A stretch of 64,000 nucleotides of DNA from Datnioides undecimradiatus (lineage: Eukaryota > Chordata > Actinopteri > Lobotiformes > Datnioididae): contig WARS01000033.1 in NCBI GenBank assembly GCA_008933995.1, positions 64,501 to 128,500 of the forward strand. Reading direction: 5' to 3'. Under the pieces are notes generated by a model. That model was not told the DNA's origin. It saw only the letters and a list, made by a program, of their open reading frames with translations, and did no database searches. Positions 32,673-46,200 of the stretch are shown in pieces. Each line of letters starts with the position of its first letter. Within the stretch, counting starts at the first letter, position 1. A program made the translations under genes and the position numbers.

Positions 32673-35600
32673 TGAAAGAAGTCTCATACTTGCTCAGCTC
32701 GGTTGTTTGGTGTTATCAGTGCGCCGACACTCACCGGAGCTTTAAGCCACAGCTCTCATCAAATACATACCCTCCACTGGAGAATCCAGGATCACTAGCA
32801 TTGACTGAAAGTACTACACACACACACATACACGCACACACACAGGGTGAGAGTGTCTGGATGCTTAGCACCTCTATCTAAATAGTAACACTGTCATCCC
32901 ATCAGTCCTGTTCCATTCTCTGTGAATGGTTTGAAGCTGACTGACTGCCTGTTAGTCTGTTGGCACCATGACCTCCGGAAGACATCCATGCTCAGGATCT
33001 ATGTGCATAGCAGACTTCTGATTTTTAGGTTAGTTAGTTAGTTAAACTGAGAGCACAGCTGTAAACGTGCATTGCAACCAGGTGTCTATGTGCTCTTCCA
33101 AAGATAGTTTGTCAGAGGGAGACGCCACTCTGCACTGTTTTGATATGCAAAAAGTAGGGATGGATTGTGAGTCTGTCAGCCACTGAACATAACAGCATCA
33201 ACCTTTGCAGTTCCCCTGGATGTTGCAATCACACGGCGGCTGAGTACTCATCATCAGTATTAACAGAGCCTGATACGGTCCTTCTCCTCATAATGACCTG
33301 CCTGCAGCACATCACAGCATGGCTTTAACTCTGTTTAGGGAAACTTTATTAACGCAGAGTTGCCACCGGGGCGCGGTCCCATCAGAAACGGTGTGTATTG
33401 GCTCAGGAGGGGAGGACAGGCTAAAGGCTAACAGGCTGAGCTGTGGTTGTTTTCTAATGCAGCAGGGACGAGGAGGGCTACAAGCCCAACTTCCATAAAT
33501 ATTTTCAGTAATTGAGAAAATGCAGAGCACAGGGAAAGCCAGGTGAGAGGAGGGGAGCTGGCAGTTTCATCAGACCTTTTTGTTTCTTTTGCTGATGCTT
33601 TGGCTGAGCTCCTGTTGTCTTTGTGAAATTCCTTGCTGAGTAAAGACCTCTGTGCAAACACCAACACTACACACGAAGACTGCGACCACACTTCCACCCT
33701 TATTTACTTATCTGCTCTTCCAGTGACGCACATACAAACCATAGAACTTAATTTTATTCACTTTAATGAAGCCTCATAATGCGCAGCAGCATGTACAGGC
33801 TGGCGTGTGTTTTGAGTGTAAATAGCTCCAGGATGGCCGTGTCTTCTCAGCTCCTCGCAGAGCAAGGTGCGAGGGCCAGGCCAGGGTATCGCCACCATCA
33901 CAATTACTGATGATGTGTGTGAAAGATCAGCAGTTTGTCTTTGTTCCCAGTATCTTCACCAGTATATCTGCTGTTACCTAACACAGAGGACCGAGCACGT
34001 GGAAGGGCTTTTATCTCATCAAGCAAGTACTTATGTAACATTCTTTTCACTCTAATCCCACACTATAAAAAACCCAATTTATGTAAATATTCTGTTATCG
34101 TTCATTGAGTATAAGAATGTGGCATTGTTTGCACACAGTTTAAATTTGGATCCAAACTGTTTAAAGGCCAGACGGTGAGGCTGGGATGTCCTACAGAACG
34201 GAAAACACGCAGTTTTCAAAATATTACTTTTAGATCCTAAATGACTGGCTGTTATTGGTCTGTTGTGGACGTATCAGTGTCATATCAGTGTTGGGGTGTA
34301 TAGTCCAGGTGTGCACAGATGTGTCAACTGTTTTACCTGTTTAAAGCAGCCCTCTGAGTAACTCCATATTCATATTGCAGCAAAATCCACGCAGAAGAGG
34401 TCTGCTTTCATCCCAGCCCAAAAATTCATTTTGCCATCAATCTGTGAATTGTTCTGCTCTAAAATAATTCTCAAAGGTCCCATATCAGCCCGGCTGTTAT
34501 TACTTCATATTTCAGCTTCACCGTGTTGTGTTTTCACATCAGCTCCTGTGTATCCCCAACGCGTCTGAGCCAGCTGACTCTGTTTTGGTGCCGGCCTGAG
34601 ACTCCTGCCTGAAGAAGATTCGTGGGGTTTTCTTGATTTGACAGCTCCTTTCAGGCGGCTCTGTTACTTATTACTGTTTCCCTCAAAAAATGAGAATGTG
34701 GCGGTGATTAATGGGATTGGCCTCCAAAAGAGTAAAAACCTATCCTTTGGCTACTTTGATGTGTGGTTAGCTGCTGTATTATGTTGCAGCTAGTCACTGC
34801 TGTGGGTTTGCCATCCTGGGCCTGGGTGATTCACTGGAATCTGCTGAAGAGAAGGAGAAAGAGTAAAGAATGTGTTTTATGTTTTGTAAATCTTAATTTG
34901 AAACTAACGGCTGAAGTTGATTACGATTATTTCCATTGTGGAGGAGCGACAGCAGTTCTTGTAGTAACAGTTCTTGTCAAACGAGCTACAATATCTAAAC
35001 ATCATGAATCTTTGAGGCGTCGTTAATGAATGTGCAACAAAACACTCTTACAGCCTCCCAGGTAAGTCGAATGACCCCCCTCCCCCACTCCCTGTAATGA
35101 TTTATATTTCTGTGTCAGCTCACTCTCTTCTCATCTGGACCCAATCACACCACCATAAACCACAGCAGGTACGGAGGCCCAGAAGAATCAATTTGCTTTT
35201 CACTTGCTCACCTCGAGGTTGATTGCCCTGCGGATCGTATGGGACAGAGTCCCCCCCAGTTGTACATTGGAAGACATCAACCAAGAAAGCAGTGTGCCTG
35301 TGGGAAAAGCTCAGATTCCAAAACAGTTTCTTAATTAAAAAAGAATTAAAGTTTTCCTCCACGGTGTGATTTCAGTTGTAGGCCTGAGGATTTTGCACTG
35401 CAGCAAAATACCTTTGTCAACAAAACCAAATGAAACCTTGTGTCTCTGACGACACCACAGCATCTAATACTTTGGATCTGTGTTATAATTAATAATAGTG
35501 TTTGTGAGGCGCTTTCTCTAAATTCTGCACAGAGCGAATGAAATGAAAGTTACAAAGCAGTCAGCTGTAATTAGAGGACTAACAGGATAATTAATGAAGG

Positions 35601-38600
35601 CCTGCACTGCGGACTGCGTGCAGTCTTTAAAAATGCTGTCAGCTAACATGCAGATTGTGGGACGGCTTCCCTTCCTTTCTGCAGGCTGCATTCCTTTTTG
35701 CCTCTCCACCATCAATCAGCTTATTAACATCCTTTGTACCCATGCTCTCCAGCTTTCTCCCTCACCACACCACAGCAAGAGGCTCGACTCAAAGCTCTGT
35801 GACCTAACCACTGGAGTCTCCGAGTCTTCTCAATATCATGGTCACATTGAGGCACTGAGGCCCTTAAAGAGGGTGTCCAGGCTATTAGAGACCTAATGTG
35901 TTACACTGCATCCCGACATTGCAGCTCACTCCTAACAAAACAGTCTGGTTCCTGCTTCAAACTGTCAAACCAGAAGTAAAGGTGAGTTATATTGTTGGGT
36001 ACCTGTGAGCTGCAGCGGAGTGCTCTCACTTGCACCATGACCATGAACCAAAACAGCAGGTGAGCTATGAGATTCCAACAGTCTGTGGACCTCAGACGCA
36101 CCGCTGTGTGTTTGCTGCTGCACCTTGTTGTACAGTTGCTGCCAATGCATGTGCACTGTCCCTCAGAGAAAACAGGAACATAGGCAAGGCAATTAAATGT
36201 TGGCATGGCAACCTGTTCTGCTTCTTATAATATTCTTGGAAATTCTGAGCATAGTTGGAATGTTTGTTGGACTAGTCTGATCAGATTTCTGGAGGAGCCT
36301 ATTGTTTGTCTTTGATTACAGACTTGAATTCAACTCCGCGGTTGGGATCGCATTTGATCATCAAGTTGTTGCCAAGCCGTTTGACAACAACAACTCCGCT
36401 TTTAGTTGTGGAGCTTACACTTGTGTGTTCAGATTCCCTGTAGCTCATCATCGTACACGTTTGCGTTTGCAACCAGCCTGCGCAGCCTTGTTACGGCAGC
36501 AGGAGACTGGCAGCAGCCTGTGTAACAAAACACAGACGGCACGCACACTCGCAAAAACCCAGGAAACAGTCGACGAAAGTCCTAAATAAAACCCCAATGC
36601 GCTCACAAACAGACCCCTGTGTGAGCGGAATTCCACAGGCTCAGCACTAACTGGCTGCAGAGGAGGCAGAGGGCGAGTCGGCATGGCCCCAACAAAACCT
36701 TTTTACAAACTGCCCTCCCTTTTGAAGCTAACCAAGACGCAAGCCAGTGGAAAACCGGACGCTTAGTTTGTTAAAAAAGGTGCTTGAGGGAAGATTTTAA
36801 AAGCTGTGCGTGTCAGTAAACCCGAGCATGTCCTTGTCCTCCTCTGAAGAACCTAAAAGACTTTTATGAGACATGGGCTATGGCTGCATGGGTGTTCACC
36901 GTCTGACATTGATTTTGAGCTGTGGGGGTAAAGAGGCCGTTGCTGTATGCAGACAGGATAAGAACCAAATGAACAATGATGGAATATCACGGTCACTGCA
37001 ATAACCTGGCAGGCTTATCTTCATGCAGGTGGCCGATAACTGCATATTGCCCAGAGCTATTTGACGGTAGTATGCTATTGAAATTGGCCTCACGCCACCA
37101 GCAGCTCAACATTTTTCCATGATTAGAAACATACTGATTTTTCTCTAGCACTTTTGCAAATGCAACTGGGTCGTCTCTGAAGGTTATTTCTTCGTCAGCA
37201 CCTGTCCTGCAGAAGCATCAATGCTGTGGATGGGTTTAGGTAGAAAATGATGAAGTGTTATCTTCAGAATCACTTGCAGAAGTTGCCAGAGACGCTCCAG
37301 TATCTGACAGAACAGGGAGAGAGACTGAAGAGAAGGTGAGAGAGGAAGATAGGGAGGGATTCTGTGGAGTTTAAGCAACTTTTTACTGAATGAAATGCCT
37401 GTAAGTTTGATTTAAGGAAAGAAATAATTAGGTTTAGTGAGTTAGACAATGTGTGTGTGTAATCACATCAGCATGATCTGATATATGTGCATTCAGATAA
37501 GCTTTGTGAGTCTCTGTGGTATCGGCCCATCATGCAAAGTATGCAGCAGGCGCGACTCAATGTAACATTGACAAGGTTGTAGTATATCTACTTCCTGGTG
37601 CTTACTTCCTCCAAGATTCACACTCCTTTCAGCTGTTTTGATCTGCACCAACTGTGGAGGGAAACATCTGGCTGGGGTTGCTAAACACTCCACCAGAGAT
37701 CACCAATCATGAGGAAATCACCCAAAGTCTTGTTCAGACATTTACTCACGCATAGAGAAGGTCTCAGTAAGCCAACCAAGAACAATGGCACGGTAGCTAC
37801 CTTGCCATTGTTCTTGGTTGGCATTTACAAAGTGGACCAAAAAGTAGTGATCAGAGTGTGCCAGTGCTGTTGTAATCAGTTTGTTAGGAGGATTTACCCT
37901 CAGACTGTATCTGACGACTGATGTGGTTTACAGAGACTAGAAGGGAGTGATGCAATAAAGGAAGTAAAGCAGATACACTTGATTCTCATCAAGTATGATA
38001 TAATGTCACGAGCAGAGCCCAACCATTATGGGATTTTTGAGACGGATACTGATGTTAGAGAGAAAAATTCCCAATAAAGCCGCCAATGTAGTAAACGTTT
38101 GAGCTACAATGAAACCAGTTTCTCTGTATCAGGATCCTGTAGGACAATAATGAAACAATGCACATATGTCTCCCAAGCCCAATATCACTATGTACTGTCA
38201 ATTGACCACTTTCTGCTTTTGAGCAAGACACCTCAAGCATATAGTTCTCTGTGACCAAAAGGTGTCTTTTGCTTGGCTTGGGTAAAGAGAGCTCGTACTC
38301 AACAAATCTGTTGATAATACAGGGCTGAAGAAACGGAGTCTGGTCATTTCAACATTTTTTACACATGACTCAGTGTTTGATTCATCTCAGTGTTCCAAAC
38401 ACTCATACTTTACCAAAATACAGCTTAATACACCGGTCTCATGTTGCACTTTTACCCTTCATGCAGTGTATTTGGCCATATTTGGGCAAGACTATAAGTG
38501 TTTGGAGCATACTGAGCATATGGACGGATAGCAGAGCGGAGGATTATACTGCAGAGGAGGTTTGAGAAGTTTTTATGGACATTCGATACTTGCTCTCCTG

Positions 38601-39310
38601 CACAAATTGTGTTGCCAGTGGAATCCGTTGTAACAGACGTGAACTCAAGCTGACCACAACCTGTTCATCTGTGGTGAAGAACGCTATGTACAGTCCGTTT
38701 GCAGCTACCTACCAGGGGGGCATATTTAGATGGAGAATATCACTTAAAGGCCAAAAATTCTTTAGAGTTAAGTGAACTTCAGGAATGCGAGTGAAACTGT
38801 CCAAGTTCTGTTACACCTCTACTTTCTCATGAACTGGACTTGTTTGGAATTGTTCCCTGTAGCTCATCTCACAAGCGCTCACCACCAGCAGCTATGGCTC
38901 TTCCAGCAGAGCTCTGCCAGGATCTCCAGGGCTCCAGGCTTGGACCTCGCAACTGAGCCAAAACTTCTCAATAAAATAATTTAGCATGTCATGCCTGGGT
39001 AACGAGGTTTCCTCCAGTCGAAATTCTTTCTCACCATGGAAAAATTGATTAGTGTTCTTATTGTGCGCAGGAAATTCTATCACTATATTTTGTCTCTTTC
39101 CGTCTCTCCCTCTCACCCACTCATATTCTTGTTTGTCCACATGCAACCGCGCTGGAGCTTGATCGATGGGAGTCTTGAAGCTTATTGTAGCAACAGAGCG
39201 TTGCTACCAAACACAGCTAACATTTGCTGTTCTGCAGATTCTGCCAAGTCAGCACCACAATTCTGGCAGATCTATGTTCTTGTGTTTTCATGTACACACT
39301 TACCCACATG
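32671..39310 (+). other. enah intron 1, segment c
   Basis: No exon recognised. Contains the 52-bp palindrome at 37771-37822 and two AT-rich blocks that look like conserved noncoding elements (34640-34740, 35480-35640). Confidence 0.5.
37771..37822. repeat. 52-bp near-perfect palindrome
   Basis: Two 26-base arms with no spacer between them are reverse complements except for one base pair (C at 37791, which lacks its partner in the right arm). The outer 20 bases of each arm match perfectly (37771-37790 and 37803-37822). The flanks are not complementary beyond that apart from a short GTAA. Confidence 0.95.
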
Positions 39311-39314
39311 CACG

Positions 39315-39366
<52 letters not shown>
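39311..39366. repeat. (CA)n microsatellite, 56 bp
   Basis: CACGCACG followed by an uninterrupted CA run. Confidence 0.97.
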
Positions 39367-39369
<3 letters not shown>

Positions 39370-39756
39370 GGCTGCAAGGTGTTGTTCCTGCTTTCAGCAG
39401 GTTTAACCAGTCAGGCTGAGACAGTAGTAAACCAGGAGCAGAAATATGTGTTCTCGAGTGCGTGTGAGAATGAGAGACAAATGATTTGTAATGACTGTTG
39501 CTGCACCTCTCAGGAATGTACTGTGATGATAAAGCATTCATACGAAATCTCAAAAGGAGGAACACTAAAACCCAATTTCTTTGTTTGACATTTGACAAAC
39601 AGATGAATCTGCTCACTGCTCACACATGAATGACATTTGTCACTAGTTGACGTCACAACAATCTTAATAATAAGCTGCTCTAAACATTCAGCCAAGCTAT
39701 GGATTCAATGATAAAGTGGAAACGGATGTTGTTTTGAACTGAGCATTGAGTCACAT

Positions 39757-39807
39757 GTACACACACACACACACACACACACTCACTCACTCACTCACTC
39801 ACTCACT
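39757..39807. repeat. Compound (CA)n(CTCA)n microsatellite
   Basis: A CA run changes directly to ACTC tetranucleotides. Confidence 0.95.
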
Positions 39808-39984
39808 GCTTTAAATGGGGAAAAAAAGCTGGACTCATCTGTGTAAAGCAAATGTGCAGCTCATACACAACCATGTGCTTACACACATTCATTGCACCTA
39901 ATCCTGTCAGTCCATTGGCCTGTTCCCCTCCAATGGAATGAAAAGTGCATCACCATAGAGACCACATCAATGGCCTGTTAGCAT

Positions 39985-40225
39985 GAGAGGTGAGCTGAGG
40001 AGACAAGGGGAGAGACAGTGAATGAGGGAGGGAGGAGAGTGAGAGAGAGAGGGAGGGGGGTCAGGAAGAGAGAGTGAAAGTGCAGAGTTTAGGACAGACA
40101 GAGTGGGAAAAGAGGAGATACTGAGGGAAGAAGGGAGTGAAAGAATGGGCTGGAGGGAAAGGGATGAATAAATGGAGAGTGTGTTTGAGAGAGGCTGGAA
40201 GGAGGGGGAGTGGGAAACTTGAAAA
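39985..40225. repeat. Polypurine tract
   Basis: About 240 bases dominated by G and A (GAGG, GAGAGA, GGGA), followed some 70 bases on by a polypyrimidine tract. Confidence 0.85.
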
Positions 40226-40309
40226 GAAGTGATACATTGGCTCTTTCTCTGTTTAGTCAAGGAGGAGGTTTATTGCCATGGGTAATCCTGGTCTCCTTGC
40301 CACTGCCTG

Positions 40310-40395
40310 TCTATTTCTTTTTTCTTTATTTTGTTCTTTCTTTAACTCGTTCCTTCTTGTGTTCTTTTTCTTTCCTTCTCTCTTTCTGTCCATTA
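40310..40395. repeat. Polypyrimidine tract
   Basis: T- and C-rich (TTTCTTT, TTCCTTC, TCTCTTTC) with few purines. Confidence 0.8.
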
Positions 40396-40429
40396 CTTGC
40401 TTGAATTGCCCCTTTCAAACTATGAGGGT

Positions 40430-43200
40430 AGGTTGGTAATATATTCTAAAATATGCTAAACTGTACTTGAATGGTTGCAAAACTCTAAGGTCAACCTCCC
40501 CCAATAAGATGTAAACAGCTTTAAAATGATATATATCATTCCATTTAGACCTTTGCAGAAATGTATTGTTAGCTTAAAAATAGCTCACTGCAGTACTGAT
40601 TGGAAAATAGAAATGGATCATAGATGTACACCACATTGAGCATATATATCAGCCTCTGCTCATCAGATTCTGGCCACCAGGGTATATCAAACCAGCATTA
40701 GCTTCTTGCTGAAGGGTGTAATTAATGGACCAAACAAGGATTTTCTAGAAGAGCTTCCATTTTAGGCTAGAGAGCACTTTATGAACAATAGTAGCCAGAA
40801 AACCTTCAGTGCTTCCCAGAGATACATCAGATGAAGGTTGTACAAATTGTGACTTGATCAATAAATTACCTAATTTTTACAGTAACTGATTCAAGAGTTG
40901 GCGTTGAGCTCAAGGTGAACTAGTTTGCATGGCGTGTTATCCAAACACTGCAAAAGTTAACAGTATTCATACCTGAATAGAATAGGTGTTGCAGAGTGGG
41001 TTTTCCAAAGCTGTTCAACCAGCTGACAAGTACCTCTGATGAAGTATACCACCAACTTACGAGGGTGTAGAAGCCTCAAGTTTTGTTAGAGACCCAGAGG
41101 AACCTTTTGTTTTTTGTTTTTCTGGAGTGTAACACCACATGAAATATCCTTTTCTGACTGTGGAAGGACAAGGTCAGAGCTTCTTTAACCTGTTAACTGG
41201 TAGAAAAGAACTCGAGTAAGGAAAGGCAAGAAGCAAACGCTGGTGTAGAAGTGGTGACCAGACTGACTGTTGTTGATTCCTCAAAGGGAGGAATCACATA
41301 ATCTGAAACATAAATTTAAGTGTGGGGCTTACCTCTACAAGTTGGGGCCCAGTAAAGTACTTTGTGGGCTTCAACTACAGTACCAACGTGTGATTAATAC
41401 TTTTATTATTTCATTGTCAGTTGACTGAAGACTTGCTGAAGGTTTATGATGAGTATTCTCCTTTTTGAGCTCCTTTAGCTTCCAGTACTGAATTGGAATG
41501 GCAAATTTTTGTCATTGCAGTTCATGATGGAAGACCTACTGTACTGTATCTATTTGCGTCTTTGGTGATAGAGGGACAAGGAATGTGCAGACAGTTCAGG
41601 CTATTTAAGAGCTGACATACTGTAGCAGTGGGTCACAGCAGTAAACATGACTGACTCCTGGTTTGTCCTGAAAGACGGATACTGGATACGTTTGATCTTT
41701 GACCCCCCATGGTGCTTTTTACATGAACCGGCTGACCTACATACCCTATTAGGGTCAAGGCCATATGTGCCTGGGTGACAGACTTGTGTTTCTGAAACAG
41801 TGTCATGAATCACAGTGTTTTAGCCTTTCTCAGGTGAATAGAACATGAGGTGCTACAGTTGAAGAGCTAACAGTGAAAAGTCAGTGATAAACCGCGCAGG
41901 TATGTAAGTTTGTACTCCCCCACTGGCTTCCCCTACCTCTGCAACCATACTCCACTGGCACTCATTTAATGACCATGAGTCGGTTTCTTATTGACCTGAA
42001 ACACCTTGAAGTGTACTCCATAGAAAGGCTCTGTTGAGTGTTTTTCTCCGTGGTCCTCAGACTGTGTTTTCCTCTCCCTGGGGGAGGCCTGAAAGCCTGA
42101 CATTTTTACCCCTGCGGTTCCATTGATCAAGTGGGTTTCAAGTCAATACTGTACTTAAGTGCAGCCAGTCCACCCACAGACCAGACTGCTGTGCTCTATG
42201 TAACTACAACTTACGGCTGAGAGTACGATTATGTTCTCAAAGGGTGTCACGTTTAGTTTGGTAATCTGAAATATTTTTGCATTGAACAAAACACATTCAT
42301 AGAACACAACTGATTGAAACTAATCAATCATCTGTTAGGTTGCATTTCTGTCTTTTCAAACTCGTTAGAGTCAGGACTTTGGTGTCCTCGAGACAAACCA
42401 GAATGGACAACATGTCCTTCAATTGCATCTAAAGCTTTATACCTTTACACCCAGCTTGCTTTCATACCAATCAATGGCATCGATCTTTCAAAAGTCGGGA
42501 TTGTCTATTTCAGAAGGTTACAGAGCACGAGCATGCCATCACAAAAGAGGCTTCAGACACTGTTGGATGATTCAGCAGGCACTTGGTTTGAAGCGTACTG
42601 AAGGCTGTAGTCTTGGAGGAAAAGAAATGACTTTGTTTAAAATGAAAAACATCGCCTCAGGTTTAGCGTTGCAAAAAAATAAAAATCACCAGGTTTTAAA
42701 AAGTTAGACCTAGTCATATAGTTGAAACCGAAAGAGATGTAAAGTAGCAGAGGCCTTGGAATCTTGATTTCAGTCCCTAATATAGGTGTAACTCTCCACA
42801 GACCTAACTCTTACACTAATGAAACCAGTAAAATCTCTTTTGTAGAATTGGAGGAGTCCCCCATTTTAAGTAACACCTTAATATTTCAAAGATTCTAACC
42901 ACATTACCTAAGCTAGGCTTGATTAACACTCAGAAGGAACATGTCACTGATTCCTGTAACGGCATCATTTGTTTCAGATGGCATGTTCTTGACCTTCAGA
43001 TGGCAACGTTCGTATCAGAATGAGTAAACACCGTATTGGTGTGGGCTCTACAATCCCACACATAATCCAGGCCAGTGACGTGTTCAGGTCAGAATATCTA
43101 TTTTTGGGCAGAGAGACATTCTTCGTGGAGGGGGCTGCCCTCCCCAGTGACCCCCAACTGTAGACCCATTGCACCACCTCACACCCCCCACCCAGCGGCT
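40430..43200 (+). other. AT-leaning block without microsatellites, possibly a decayed insertion
   Basis: Compared with its flanks this 2.8-kb stretch lacks CA/TG runs and has a different texture. No transposase, reverse transcriptase or terminal repeat could be recognised, and the open frames (for example 42314-42601 plus and 42974-43204 minus) match nothing I know. CAGATGGCA occurs twice 22 bases apart near 42976. Confidence 0.3.
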
Positions 43201-46200
43201 CCACTTTTAGCCCTGGCTCCCGTGAGGTGAGTGAGTGTGTGTGGGTGGGTGCGAAACGGGGAGGGGGGTGTTTCCAGCAGGCCTTGCTGGTGGTTGCCTC
43301 GCCACTGTCACTGTCCGTCTAAACGCCGGTTCATTTTCCCCCTCTGGTGTCAGCCAGTCAGTCGTAGAGCCAGTCAAGCAGCTGCTAAATCTGTCGGTCT
43401 GTGGAGAAAGTGGAAACTTCAAGAAGGAGACCAAACGCTTCCAGCAACCGATTTTCTTTTAGGTGGAGGTGCCGGATTCACCCATTACCAACACCAAGAT
43501 GACTCGTGACTCGTAAGTTTCAGTGGGCGATTAAAAAGCGGTGAAACTACCGTAGGATTTAGGGGTCCAAAGATTGCAGAGGGTCCCACTTTCAAATGTA
43601 AGGGGGCTCAATCTTCTGTATGAAATAGTTTCATTTCCTTACCTGCCACATTATCACCTCTAAAGCTGGCTAAGCATTTACAATACAGGCACTGAGGGAT
43701 GGTAGAGGCTGACGTATGATTGAGGATTAGCCCCATCTCTTCCTCTCTACCTGTCTGTTCGCACTGTTGTTCATCTCTTTGGTCTCTCTCCCCACTCAGA
43801 TGAGTAACCAGCTTTTAGCGCCATCCATCTATTCATTCATTATTTGGAGCCTCTCTCTCCAAACGAGAAGCTCATATATTTATAGAACTGCAGTAGCTTT
43901 TTAAACTCAGCTGAGCCCAATCAGAGTGAGTTTCGAGCTTGGTTACAGGATAGGATTCGTCTCTCCATGAGGTGACGGGGCACTTTTCTCCTTCACTGCC
44001 TCTGGAGCTGCTCTTGTATTTCCAGAGGACTTGTGCAGCAGTTGAAACATATTTAAAAAAAAGCTCTCTGCAGACTTTGCTCCCTGGGTTATTCTAAAAG
44101 CGTATGTTTGTGGTCTTTAATGTCTCCATGATGGTAATTTCCCTACTGTTTGCAAATTCAGCATCTGCTGTCGTATCTGTGTGATCACTGTGGTGGAGAT
44201 GCAGCAGATTTGTGTCCATGAATCCATTTGCTTCATTCTTTGACCATTTCTTGTTTCATATGTAAATGAGCAGAAGTGACCCGTATCACAGCATGTCTCT
44301 CGTCGTCATTATTTGCAAACCGTGCAGGTAAACGCCTCAACCAACGTGTCATCCTCCTGTCTGGCTGTCTTTGGTGCAGTTTTTGCTGTGTGATTTAAGT
44401 CTCATGGTATATTTAGCAGTCCTGATCCATCTGTCATTTATTTGTAAGCCTCAGTGCAACGATAGGAGGTCATGTAGCTGCATTAGCAATGAATGTTATG
44501 TCACTTGTTGCACTGCGGGACGTCACATCCCTCGTTAAGCTGCAGCGTTCGCTGAGCATCCGTCTGCATGTCACCTGTTGTCACCGGCGGGGCCAGTTCA
44601 CCCAGCAACAATGACATCATTGTCCAGACTGGACAAGAGGATGGCCGCAGGTCAAATGACAGCAACACAGAGTTATGCTCCTGTCCCACAGAGAGAGATG
44701 TAGCGTCCTGCTGTCTGCATGTGCCGTGGCCTTGAACAGTGACACGTTTCAAATAAACTCTTTGTTCCGTGTAATCTTGGATTGATTCGCGGTTTGAGAC
44801 ACATGCTTCCGTCAGGACCATCATGAACAGTGACCGAGCCCTGTTCTTTATGTTGGAGCCCGACGTGATCCTGATGCGCTTAACGTGAGGTGAAGTTTGT
44901 GTTCCCCAGTCATGCAACTGATTACAGCCATTACAGACGTGATGGCACCTTGTAAACCACCATCAAAAGGCTCTCAGCATGTCATCAGCTGTTAGTGATG
45001 TAATAGGACATGACTGAACCCAACATACGCTGTAATTGTTTTCCCGTCTGTATGGAAAGCTTAATATGTTCCTGCAGCTGTAATTAACAACATTAACATC
45101 AGTCACTTAGAAGCTGCACCGTTAACCTGTGGCTGGTCTCTTGTAGCTCCCTGATCATGCCCAGGGACACACCCACAGCAGGTAGTCTATAACCAATAAC
45201 ATCCGGAGCGCCGAATCAAATGTGAATTCTTTTGAAAATAAAAAAACAAAATATTAACTTTTCATGGGACGAGAGGGCGGAAACATACAGTCTAATTACG
45301 CTGCCAACCTGTGGGCTGAAAATACTCTCAATCCTGATTGTAATCTATTTCTAACTGATAAGCTTAAATTGTTTATGGGAGGATGAATACATTCTGACAG
45401 TGGTCATGCAATCATTTGTTTCACTGGAGGAAGAGAAAATCCCTAATGTGGTTCCCGCCTCCTGTAAAGTAACGAACAGCTTTAACATGAACTCATATCA
45501 TGAACTGACCTGCCATCAGTGATGATTGTTATTTTGATTTGAAAGTGAGGATTCTTATTTTTAGCATCAGCTCAAAATGGAAAAAACTCAGATTGGCTAG
45601 CTCCTGAGCTTAGCAAATCTCAGGACTGGAACTAAAACAGAACCAGCCATCAGAACCCAAATCAAACACAGACACAAAGGTAAAAATGTTACACAGCACT
45701 GTCAGACTGTCACGCCTGAACTCACATGCTGATTCTCAGGTGGAGACGTGTGTGTTATTGAAGACTAGACCATCAGTCCTTCGTGCTTTGTCCTCTAATG
45801 CAGTAACACGCTTCCCTTTCTCACACTGCGTGTTGAGTGAATCACCTGCGATGCCGACGCTGACACACCTGCCAGCTGACGTGATGTCACTGCAGGTGAC
45901 GTCTTGTTGTTTTGCCCGCGGTTTTGTGACATACTAGATTGCTCACGCAACAGCTACAGGAAAACGCAGGACAAACGTGTTTGACTCCACAGCTGGCAGA
46001 TGAGAAACTTTCAAGGTCGATTCGTACGTTATCTAAAAACTGTGCAGCCCTTCTGTTACATTCTCAAATGTCCAGGGTGACTTTGCACCTCAGTTTCAGG
46101 GTCAACTGCAGACGAGGAAAAAATATTATGAGAAAACTTGCAAAGCAAACATCAGCTTCTGCTCGGCGCTATCTGTTTCAGGTGTTTCTCCCCTGCGCTC

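Noticed and set aside
39036-39616. Frames of 114-140 codons over the CA repeat.
   Set aside because: Much of the length is repeated Thr-His or Cys-Val from the microsatellite, so they are not genes.
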